Below the pieces are notes generated by a model. That model did not search any database. It was not told where the DNA came from and was given only the letters and a program-made list of their open reading frames with translations. This document shows positions 1 through 7,714 of a stretch of 64,000 nt of DNA, in pieces. The translations under genes were made by a program, and so were the position numbers. Each line of letters begins with the position of its first letter. Within the stretch, counting starts at the first letter, position 1. This stretch comes from JBLHLB01 sp047618505 (GTDB taxonomy: Bacteria > Planctomycetota > UBA1135 > GCA-002686595): contig JBLHLB010000001.1 in NCBI GenBank assembly GCA_047618505.1, positions 4,312 through 68,311 of the forward strand, given 5' to 3'.

Positions 1-462
1 GGCCCGGAAGCCCCGGTCGAACCCTAGGCTACCGGAGACATTGCCACCGTCGGTGATGCCGAAGGTATACCAGCCGCGCGGAAATAGCAGCTCCGCTAAG
101 AGGTCAGTATCGTCGCCGGGGACCTGGACGCTGGTGTGCACTCCGTGGGTACTCGGAAGGAGACCCGTCAACAGACTGACATGGCTCGGCACTGTCCAAG
201 GCGAAGGTGCGATCGCGTACCTGAATCGCACGCTACGTTCGGCGAATGCATCAAGGGCGGGCGAAGTGTCACGGTCGTAGCCGTAGCAGCCCAGTCGATC
301 TGCACGCAGGGTATCCAGCGAGATCAGCAGCAGGTTCAGCTGATCTTCGCCGTTACCGCCATCGCCGCTGCCACCGCAGCCACCGCAGCCCCCGAGGAGA
401 AGGCCTACGGAAAGAGCGCTGAGCGCCAAGCGCGTGATTCGGGTTTCCAATGTGCGACCCAT
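1..462 (-). CDS. Sulfatase-fold lipoprotein, N-terminal part (gene continues past the left edge)
   Basis: The frame is open from the ATG at 462 to base 1 (154 codons) and is cut by the window. It starts with a lipoprotein signal (LSVGLLLGGCGGCGG). Next comes the metal-binding strand of the alkaline phosphatase/sulfatase superfamily (NLLLISLDTLRADRLGCYGY), then SPALDAFAE, and the active-site segment WTVPSHVSLLTG. In classical sulfatases that segment reads C/S-x-P/A-S-R and the Cys or Ser becomes formylglycine. Here Thr sits at the nucleophile position and His replaces Arg, as in unmodified Thr-type members of the superfamily, so the true reaction (sulfatase, phosphatase or phosphotransferase) is open. 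The ATG overlaps the stop of dsbD (TGATG), so the two genes are translationally coupled. The family is sure; the substrate is unknown. Confidence 0.85.
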   Translation of the reverse strand, partial: MGRTLETRITRLALSALSVGLLLGGCGGCGGSGDGGNGEDQLNLLLISLDTLRADRLGCYGYDRDTSPALDAFAERSVRFRYAIAPSPWTVPSHVSLLTGLLPSTHGVHTSVQVPGDDTDLLAELLFPRGWYTFGITDGGNVSGSLGFDRGFRA

Positions 463-2825
463 CAGCTCTGGGGATCTTCCCTGCTGCTCACCAACATGTT
501 TTTGAAGGACTCGAGCTTCTCAGCGCCCACGGCGCCGCCTTCGAAGCGGTCGATCTCACGTTCGGTCTTAGGATCGATGATCAAGTAGATCGGGTTCGTA
601 ACCGAGACATCCCATTTCTCGCGGAGCCCAAGGATTCGATCGATATTCGTCGTCCCGTCGGTGTGCAGTCGCGCTTCGACGTAGCCGTCGCTCAACAGTT
701 CAGAGAAGGGGTTGCTGGACTTGGGCAGGATGGAGACCTCCATCAACTGGCAGACGCCTCATGTATGCCCCGTGAAGTTCACGAATAGCAGCTTGTCTTC
801 CGCCAAGGCCTGCTCCCGCGCTGCGTCGTAGTCATCCTTGAAGACGGGCCAGTTATAGATAGGGATGGGAGGTGCCAATCCAGCCAGCACCGTATCGGCC
901 TCGTAGACCTTGCCGTTCCACGCCGTTATCCCGACGTAGCCCGCGAAGACCAACGTCAACAGAGCGAAGCTCATGCGCACCGGTCCGATGGGTCCCTTCG
1001 GATCCTTGAAGCGCACTACGCCCAGGAGGTAGAGCCCGGCGAGCCCAAAAATTCCCGCCCATAGCCACATGAAGACTCCGAAGCCTAACCACCTCGGACC
1101 TTCGTTGAGGGACTGGTCAACGTTGCTAAAGAACTTCAGGGCAGCCGCAATTTCAACGAAGCCTAGGTAGAACTTCAAGGTGTTCATCCACTGGCCCGCG
1201 CGCGGAATCGAAGCCATGCGCCCCGGCAACAGGGAGAGAACCACAAAGGGAATTGCGATGGTCAGGCCGAAGACCGCCATGCCGATCACAACGCGCACGA
1301 GGTCGCCACCCTCGGCACCGACGCCAAGGATGTAGCCCACAATGGGCGCCGTGCAGGTGAAGGACGTGACTACCAATGTTGCCCCCATAAGAAAAACACC
1401 CGTGGTGCCGGACCCTCCTTGGGCCGCACCGGCCAAGTTCATGATGAAGCGCGGCGGCTGAATCGTGAAGAGGCCAAAGAGCGAGAAGGCGAAGAGGAAG
1501 AACGCCGTGCCGATTACCAGGTTGCTGATCCAGTGCTGCGAAAAGGCAACGATGGGTGGGCCAATGATCGCGCCAATGAGTGTGAAGATCACCACGATGC
1601 CCAAGCCGTAGGCCAGTGACAACGGCAGCACCTTGCCATCGCGCGCCGTGGCCTGCTTCGTAAAGAAGCTGATGGTGATCGGGATCATCGGGTAGGTGCA
1701 GGGCATCAGGAGGGTGAACAAACCACCGCCGATGCAGAGCAGCAGAAACTTGCCCCAGGGGTCCTTCTGCTCTCCGCCCCGGGCAGGCTTATTCTTGTCG
1801 CCGGCACTTCCCGCCAGGGCGGCTTCCGCGCCTTCCCCTGTGCTTTCCTCTGAGAAGTACGCGAAGTAAGCGTCCGGACCCGCGCCCTTCGAGACGATCG
1901 TCTCGCGGTAATTGATGCAGCCGTTTTCGTCGCAGGTTTGCCCGGTGATCTCGCCCCAAAGTCCCGCGCCGGTGGCGCCCGCCTCAAGCGCTCCGCGCAT
2001 GTGGAAGACCACTTCGTCTTCGTAGGCCCAGGTCCATACTTCGCCCGAACCGTCAGAGGCGGGGTAGCCCTGGTCCAAGCGGTGGGCTTCGGGGTAGTGC
2101 AGGGAGCCCCACTTGACGCCGGCACCGTTGAGATCAACCAGGGTCGGCTCGGCCGCAGCCTCGGGGTGTCCCAGCTCATCCGCGTAGAGGTGATAGCCGC
2201 GGTCCATTCGCACGGAGATGGCCGCATGCACTTCAGAACCAACAACACGCGTATAGAGCGTCGCGTCGGCGCGGCCGCCTTCGATCTCGTCGGCGCTGGG
2301 GACGGGTTCTGTTTCGACATCCGCCGGTGCAGCAGCTGCGGGGAAGAGCTTGTCGGATCCGGCTCCCTTGGTCGCCACTTCAAAGCCGAAGCGCAGGCAC
2401 ATGCTCGGATCACAGATCTGGCCACTCACCTTGACCTTGACATCGCTCCCGCTGGCGCCGGCGGCGAGTACCCCCTGGGCGCGCACAATCACTTGGCCCT
2501 CATGCCCCAGGATGAATATGCCCTCGCCAAGCTCCTCCTGGGAGTGCTTCTCAGGCTCCGGCATCACGGCCTCACCCCAGGTGATCCCCTCATCGGAGAA
2601 AGTGAACCTCGTCGGGCTCCCGAACGCAGAGGGGTGACCCAGTTCGGTGTGGTAAATGTGCCAGCTCTTGGCCACATCAATCCTCACCACGGCTTCAATC
2701 GCGTCGCCGCTGACTCGCGTAAATAGTTCCGCCTTCACCTTGCCCTGGGCATCGCCCTGGGCTGTGGCACTCAGGCCAAGGGTCAGGATCGCCAGTAGCG
2801 TCCAAAGGAATCGCATGCGTTGCAT
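462..2825 (-). CDS. dsbD: DsbD-type thiol:disulfide interchange protein, probable selenoprotein (in-frame TGA = Sec)
   Basis: DsbD carries electrons from cytoplasmic thioredoxin across the inner membrane to periplasmic thiols. Numbered from the ATG at 2825 (an in-frame TTG lies 12 nt upstream): signal peptide 1-23; two DsbD-N-like domains at about 30-150 and 190-310, each with a Cys pair (138/143 and 298/303); a membrane core of about eight helices with the two redox Cys in LLMPCTYPMIP (376) and SFTCTAPIV (491); and a C-terminal thioredoxin domain. In that domain the frame meets TGA at 761-759, giving FVNFTGHT-U-GVCQLMEV where relatives have CxxC. It then stays open for about 98 codons with a normal thioredoxin end, including a cis-Pro-like TNP. 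With Sec the product is 787 residues (U689, C692). A SECIS-like hairpin follows. The stop overlaps the next gene (TGATG). If the TGA were a true stop, the protein would lose both catalytic residues of its reductase domain. Confidence 0.85.
726..749 (-). promoter_or_regulatory. Candidate bacterial SECIS element in dsbD
   Basis: On the coding (minus) strand the mRNA after the TGA at 761-759 can fold with CAG (749-747) pairing CTG (728-726), a two-base UU bulge (746-745), GATGGA (744-739) pairing TCCATC (734-729), and the apical loop GGUC (738-735). That is a 6-bp perfect upper stem plus 3 bp. The loop begins with G, and 20 nt lie between UGA and the loop. These values fit the general bacterial SECIS model: a stem-loop shortly after UGA, a small apical loop with a G in its first two bases, and often a bulged U. 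The fold was done by hand. Confidence 0.7.
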
Positions 2826-2996
2826 GGAAGTGTTCAAGGGTGGTCTGGGGATCCCGTTCCAGGGGGATCGGGGGCTTTGGCTGCCATAGGGCAGCCCAGA
2901 AGAATAGTCGGAGGAAGCGCAGGCGGGCGAGGTCCGTAGAGATTAAGGGCGAGCCTTGGCGTTACGTCTCAGTCACACAGGCTCTTTTCGCCCTTA

Positions 2997-3920
2997 TTAA
3001 CCCTGGGAAGCTGGAGTCTCCTCGGATTCCCGGGGGTTCACATGCACGTGAACATCACTGACGCTGGGGTGCGCAGTGGTGATCGCTTCTTCGACCCTGT
3101 GGGCGATCTCGTGACCCTCGGTCACCGTCAGGTCCCCATCGACGCTTATTTCCATATCGACACGGTTGTGGGAGCCGATTGGGTGCACGCGCACGCTTTG
3201 CACTCCTCGAACCAAATCAATGCCCTCGGCCAAGCCCCGGAGTTCGCCGCGAAGCTCCGGGTCCGAGGTGCGATCCATCAGAACATCCAGGCCGGCACGG
3301 GCGGAGCTCAAGCCCATCCAAAAGACGAGCAGTCCGATGGCCACGGCCGCCACGCTCTCCGCCCAGGTGATCCCAAAGGAGGCGCCAACGATACCGATGA
3401 CGACAAGCCAAGCGGCGAGGACGTCGGATGCGTTGTCGCGCGCCAGCGCAAGGAGCCCCTGGCTACGCAAGCGCTTACCTTCGCGAAAGGTGACCCAGGC
3501 CAGGCCGACGTTGACGACCATGGAAAGGAACGCGACACCGAGGGCCACGTAAAGGGCCGTGCCCTGGCGCAGTTCGGCTTTTGACGTCAAACCACTCCAG
3601 ACAACTCCAATGCCACCAACCACCAGAACGACGCCCACCACCAGGCCCGCCAGGGGCTCGGCGTTTCCATGCCCATAGTGGTGATCCTCGTCGGCGGGAA
3701 CCTTCGCCCAGCGGTGAGCGAACCAAACGCCGCCGTTGGTGATCAGGTCCGAAAGGGAGTGCCAACCATCAGCCACCAGGGCCCGCGAGCCCGCCCACCA
3801 ACCGACCGCGAGCTTTACAATGGCCAGGGCCAGGTTGCCGAACATCCCAAGGGCGAAAACACCTTCGCTGGATTCGGGTTTATGGGCTCCGGGGTCCAGG
3901 GGGGGTGTCGTGGTTTCCAT
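2997..3920 (-). CDS. Cation diffusion facilitator (CDF) family metal efflux transporter
   Basis: This is a proton-coupled divalent cation exporter of the inner membrane (Zn, Co, Fe or Mn; the metal cannot be told here). The ATG at 3920 is preferred over an in-frame upstream extension of 53 codons that has no protein-like sequence; it gives 307 aa. The N-terminal half has the CDF signature helices, with ALVADGWHSLSDLITN carrying the HxxxD metal site of TM2 and ARDNASDVLAAW carrying the DxxxD site of TM5, and six predicted TM segments. A cytoplasmic domain from about residue 215 has the usual ferredoxin-like pattern and ends in a His-rich stretch (SDVHVHVNP). A loop DEDHHYGHGNAEPLAG precedes TM3. 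It is divergent from the lipocalin-like gene, with about 110 bp between starts. No regulator was seen beside it. Confidence 0.9.
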   Translation of the reverse strand: METTTPPLDPGAHKPESSEGVFALGMFGNLALAIVKLAVGWWAGSRALVADGWHSLSDLITNGGVWFAHRWAKVPADEDHHYGHGNAEPLAGLVVGVVLVVGGIGVVWSGLTSKAELRQGTALYVALGVAFLSMVVNVGLAWVTFREGKRLRSQGLLALARDNASDVLAAWLVVIGIVGASFGITWAESVAAVAIGLLVFWMGLSSARAGLDVLMDRTSDPELRGELRGLAEGIDLVRGVQSVRVHPIGSHNRVDMEISVDGDLTVTEGHEIAHRVEEAITTAHPSVSDVHVHVNPRESEETPASQG

Positions 3921-4029
3921 CGAGTGCCTGCTCCTGCGCTCGCAGGCGTAGTGGAAAGAGTAGCGTAGTGAATCGCCCAGAGCGCCCCTGCTCCCCCCAA
4001 GGCCCGAACCCCCGCCCAGGGGACCCGCC

Positions 4030-4713
4030 ATGCGAACCGCAACCCTACTTCTCTTCGCCAGCCTGACGCTGCCCTCCATCTTCCTCCAGACGCGTGTTCA
4101 TCAACAGGATGACGGGCAAGAGGGTGGTACGCCGGAAGTCCAGGAAGAGGAACAGAACCCCTTCAGACGGTCTGGGAAAGAACCCAAGCCGAGCCTGATG
4201 GAGGAAGAGGCGCTGCGCCTGGACAAGGAACTGCCCGGGGCTTGGGTCCTGACTCGCTACCTGCGCACGGACACGATCATCCCCAACGAGGAAGTGCGCG
4301 GCTTCGCCATGTTCCACGATGGATTCATGACCTTCAACTTCGAGGCTGTCGAGGATCAGGAGGACTTCTTCCTTCCCGAGAAACAGTACATCGTCCAGTC
4401 CGGTGCCTTCCGCTATCGCATTTTTGAAGGCCGCTACCTCCAGGCCGTCGGCATCCAGGGTTTCACGAACGACAACCCCACCTACGAGCTGGAGTTCCAC
4501 AGCGTCAAGCTCCCCCGCGAGTACCGCATCACGCTCGAACACAATCGCCTAGTCCTGGAGCGCAACAACGGAATCGGCTTCGAATTCCGTCGCCTCCCCA
4601 CCGTTCCCTTCCCCAGGTCCGCAGTCGAACAACTCCGCCTCCAAAACACCGGCTTCGACCTCCCCGACAGCTACACCCCCCCCACCGAATTCGACGACGA
4701 CAAAACCCCCTAA
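4030..4713 (+). CDS. Secreted lipocalin-like hypothetical protein
   Basis: The 227-aa product begins with a plain Sec signal (TLLLFASLTLPSIFL), followed by an acidic, Gln/Glu-rich linker. A beta-rich domain at about 65-205 opens with ELPGAWVLTRYLRTD, which resembles the 'L.G.W.L' start of lipocalin-like domains, and continues with alternating hydrophobic strands (GFAMFHDGFMTFNFE, YRIFEGRYLQAVG). The C-terminus is Pro/Asp-rich and disordered. Function is unknown; binding of a small hydrophobic ligand or an envelope stress role would be guesses. It is alone on this strand, between a divergent transporter gene and the convergent nrdJ gene. Confidence 0.7.
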   Translation: MRTATLLLFASLTLPSIFLQTRVHQQDDGQEGGTPEVQEEEQNPFRRSGKEPKPSLMEEEALRLDKELPGAWVLTRYLRTDTIIPNEEVRGFAMFHDGFMTFNFEAVEDQEDFFLPEKQYIVQSGAFRYRIFEGRYLQAVGIQGFTNDNPTYELEFHSVKLPREYRITLEHNRLVLERNNGIGFEFRRLPTVPFPRSAVEQLRLQNTGFDLPDSYTPPTEFDDDKTP

Positions 4714-4730
4714 CCCCGCGCCACCCCGTA

Positions 4731-4810
4731 GATCAGCACTACGAGTCCCCACGCTCACAGCACTCAGCGCAGCCCCCCTCGAATGCCAGGGCCCGTGCAG
4801 CCGGAGCACT
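4731..4810 (-). repeat. Degenerate second copy of the nrdJ 3' end
   Basis: Bases 4731-4810 align with 4926-5007, the last codons and stop of nrdJ, with 13 mismatches and one 2-nt gap by hand (about 84%). Read on the minus strand, the copy gives AFEGGCAECCERGDS-stop-C-stop against the functional AFEEGCAKCYECGYSQC-stop. The zinc-ribbon Cys pattern is therefore still visible, but the frame is broken. It lies downstream of the nrdJ terminator hairpin, so it is outside the transcription unit. Confidence 0.8.
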
Positions 4811-4853
4811 AAGAAAGCCCCGTGCCACTCGCCAAGCAAGCAGCACGGGGCTT
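4811..4853 (-). terminator. Probable intrinsic terminator of nrdJ
   Basis: A perfect 11-bp inverted repeat pairs AAGCCCCGTGC (4815-4825) with GCACGGGGCTT (4843-4853) across a 17-nt loop. In the minus direction the stem ends in GGGGCTTTCTTAG, a short T-rich run. It lies about 75 nt past the nrdJ stop. The tract is not a perfect run of T. Confidence 0.7.
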
Positions 4854-4927
4854 CCACTCAAGTCACAAAGAATAGCACTGTCTTGGAAAAGATATCAGTG
4901 CGGAAGAACGACGCTCCGCGTCGTGAA

Positions 4928-7408
4928 TCAGCACTGCGAGTATCCACACTCATAGCACTTAGCGCAGCCCTCCTCGAACGCCAAAGCCCCCGTGCAGCTG
5001 GGGCACTTGAGCTTGTAGCGGGAGCCGCTTGCGCCACCGGGAGTTGAGGCGTTGCCGGGCCTGGACACGCTGTCTTTCGCGCTGGCGCCTTCGTCCGCCA
5101 GCTTGCCTTCGGGGATGCGGCCAAGGAGCAGGTTCTCCAGCCCGTGCTCGTTCTTGACACCTTGGTACCGGCGCAGAGCGCGGGCAAGACCGTCGGCCAG
5201 GGACATGATGCGGCCGTCCTTCGTGGGCAGCGTTAGGCTGGAGCCAATACCTGAGAGTTGCTTTAGAGCCATATCCAGACTGCCGCCGGAACGCAGCCAC
5301 AGGGACAACAGACGGCAGATCGCCTCAAGGTCGGAGTTGGCCACGTCGCCGCCTTTGCCAAGTTGCGCGAAGACTTCGAGCTCGCGCTCGGAACGCGGAT
5401 CCACCGCAACCTTCACGTGCATGTTCCCGAAGGGCGTCATCTGGCGGATGCGCAGGGAGGGCATGATCTCCGGAAGCTTGATCGGCTTCAGCATGACTGA
5501 AGAGAGCAGACCCTCCTCGACGGCGGGCGCAGCGGCTGGCGTCACTTCGCCCTTGGCCTTGCCGCCCGTGAGCGTCATCGGCTGTACATCGCGGCAACCG
5601 TCGCGGTAGACGGTGACGCCGTTGACACCCTGGAGGATGGCCAGTTCGTAGATCTCACGCACGTCATCCACCGTGGCGTTGTGCGGGAAATTGATCGTCT
5701 TCGAGATCGATGCGTCGCAGTGGTTTTGGAAAGCGGCCTGCATGCGCATGTGCCACTCGGGCTCGATGTCATGGGCCGTAACAAAGACGCGCTTCAACTC
5801 GTCGGGAATTTCGTCGACGTGCTGCAGGCTGCCCTCGGCCAGCATGCGGTCCACCAATGCCTCGGACCAAACGCCCTGGCGACGTGCTTCGGCTTCGAAG
5901 ACGTGGTTGACCTCCTTGAGCACGGTCGGGTTGCCCTGGGCGTCCTTCATGACCTGGCGTAGGAAGGCCAAGCTGAACATCGGTTCGATACCGCCGGAGC
6001 AGCCGGCGATGATCGAGATCGTGCCCGTGGGCGCGATGGTCGTCGTGAAGGAATTGCGCAGGCGTTTGCCGTCGCGCTGCCATTCCGAACCGTCCCAAGC
6101 GGGGAAGACTCCGCGCTCGTCAGCGAGTCCTTCACTGGCCATATGCGATTCGTCGTTCAAGACACGCATGACCTCTTCACCAAAGGCGCAGCCCGCCTCC
6201 GAGTTGTATTGGATGCCCAACTCAAAGAGCGCGTCCGCAAAGCCCATCACCCCCAGACCGATGCGCCGCGTCGTCTTCGACATCTGCGAAATCTGCGGCA
6301 GGGGATAACGGTTGGCTTCGATGACGTTGTCAAGGAAGCGCGTGCACGTGTGCGTCACCGCGCGGAACTCCTCCCAGTCAAAGCTGACTTCGTCGCCGTC
6401 GCGCACAATAAAGCGCCCAAGGTTGATCGACCCTAGGTTGCAGGAGTCGTAGGGGTGCAGGGGCTGCTCGCCGCAGGGGTTCGTGGCTTCGATCTCGCCG
6501 ACGTTCTTAATCGGGTTGCGTTCGTTGATGCGGTCGATGAAAACGACACCCGGCTCACCGGTGCGCCAGGCGTGTTGAATGATCGAGTCCCAGACCTCGC
6601 CGACGGTCCAATGCTCGCCGGTCTCGGCACCATCGGCATCCACCTTCATCAGGCGCGCCCAGGCACGCGTGCGCGGGTTCATGACCATGTGAGGCGTCTT
6701 TTTGTCGCCGTGCAACTCGTCCAGGAAGCGATTCGTGATCGCCACGGAGATGTTGTAGTTCTGAATCTTGGTGAGATCGTCCTTGAAGGTCACGAACTCC
6801 ATCACGTCCGGGTGGTCAACCCGCAGCATGCCCATGTTCGCGCCACGGCGGAAGGCGCCCTGTTGGATCGCATCGGTCGCCTTGGAGAAGACCTGGATGA
6901 AGCTCAGGGGGCCTTCGGTCGTGCCGCCGGAGCTCGCCACGATATCGCCCTTGGGACGCAGACGTGAGAAGCTGAAGCCCGTGCCCCCACCGGCCTTTTG
7001 AATCAGAGCCGTGGCCTTGATTGCATCGAAGATCCCATCGATGGAGTCCTCCACAGGCAGGACGAAGCAGGCCGACAACATGCCCATCTCGCGCCCTGAA
7101 TTCATCAAGGTGGGGCTGTTAGGCATGAACTTGCCCGCGGTCATTAGGTCGTAGAATTCTGTCGCGATGGCCAAAGCCTTCTGGGGCGTGCCGCCCTTGA
7201 AGTTCAATTCCGGTCGAGCGATATGCACGGCCACGCGCCAGAACAGTTGCCGCGGTGTCTCAACCACCTCACCCGTCTGCGGGTGCTTCTTGAGATAGCG
7301 TCGCTCAAGCACGGCCAGCCCGTTGGCACCCAGCTTAGGATCCTGCAACTCAGCCGGCGGGTCGAGCGCTTCAAAGACCAAGTGGGCCTCGGCTTCTGTG
7401 ATGCTCAT
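4928..7408 (-). CDS. nrdJ: Class II (adenosylcobalamin-dependent) ribonucleoside-diphosphate reductase
   Basis: NrdJ reduces ribonucleotides to deoxyribonucleotides using B12 as radical source and needs no oxygen. ATG 7408 (MSITEAEAHL) gives 826 aa; the frame is open for 68 more codons upstream to 7612, but that stretch is not protein-like. Core motifs are visible: NSPTLMNSG; ACFVLPVEDSIDGIFDAI; NPCGEQPLHPYDSCNLGSI, which carries the catalytic N-x-C-x-E; and the substrate-loop segment TTTIAPTGTISIIAG. After the barrel come a linker, a domain with PSLRIRQMTPFGNMHVKV, and a C-terminal zinc ribbon of CPSC, CAKC, CGYSQC type expected to shuttle reducing equivalents. No NrdR box or cobalamin riboswitch was recognised upstream. 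A broken copy of the last 80 bp lies downstream. Confidence 0.95.
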   Translation of the reverse strand: MSITEAEAHLVFEALDPPAELQDPKLGANGLAVLERRYLKKHPQTGEVVETPRQLFWRVAVHIARPELNFKGGTPQKALAIATEFYDLMTAGKFMPNSPTLMNSGREMGMLSACFVLPVEDSIDGIFDAIKATALIQKAGGGTGFSFSRLRPKGDIVASSGGTTEGPLSFIQVFSKATDAIQQGAFRRGANMGMLRVDHPDVMEFVTFKDDLTKIQNYNISVAITNRFLDELHGDKKTPHMVMNPRTRAWARLMKVDADGAETGEHWTVGEVWDSIIQHAWRTGEPGVVFIDRINERNPIKNVGEIEATNPCGEQPLHPYDSCNLGSINLGRFIVRDGDEVSFDWEEFRAVTHTCTRFLDNVIEANRYPLPQISQMSKTTRRIGLGVMGFADALFELGIQYNSEAGCAFGEEVMRVLNDESHMASEGLADERGVFPAWDGSEWQRDGKRLRNSFTTTIAPTGTISIIAGCSGGIEPMFSLAFLRQVMKDAQGNPTVLKEVNHVFEAEARRQGVWSEALVDRMLAEGSLQHVDEIPDELKRVFVTAHDIEPEWHMRMQAAFQNHCDASISKTINFPHNATVDDVREIYELAILQGVNGVTVYRDGCRDVQPMTLTGGKAKGEVTPAAAPAVEEGLLSSVMLKPIKLPEIMPSLRIRQMTPFGNMHVKVAVDPRSERELEVFAQLGKGGDVANSDLEAICRLLSLWLRSGGSLDMALKQLSGIGSSLTLPTKDGRIMSLADGLARALRRYQGVKNEHGLENLLLGRIPEGKLADEGASAKDSVSRPGNASTPGGASGSRYKLKCPSCTGALAFEEGCAKCYECGYSQC

Positions 7409-7714
7409 GGAGACTCTGGTGGGGGCCTGACCTGGGTCGGTGGTGGTCTTCACGGAGCGTTTTGCTGGCAGTGGGGTCGGATTCCGGGGTCGCCATTCGA
7501 TGGCGCCCCCCCAAGCAGCGCTTGGGTTGAATCTTGGAAAGCAGAGACGGGGCGAGTGCACCGAAGCGCGCTCACCATCGAATGTACTCATGGCGAGTAC
7601 CCGTTCAATCACTTTCCCCCGAGCTTAAACGTCACTGCCGTTCGCGCGTCGCCCGATGGGAAGGGCTGGTGTCTACACGGGCGTTTTTTGCTCGCAACAA
7701 GACCTAGTTAATCC
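7409..7714 (-). other. Leader region between murJ and nrdJ
   Basis: About 300 bp upstream of nrdJ contains no gene I can support. Near the nrdJ start is a short hairpin, CGCCAT-TCG-ATGGCG (around 7492-7506). No B12-box consensus and no NrdR-type AT-rich box were found by eye. Confidence 0.4.

Noticed and set aside
7409..7714. Cobalamin riboswitch or NrdR box before nrdJ
   Set aside because: No B12 box or NrdR consensus could be found by eye.
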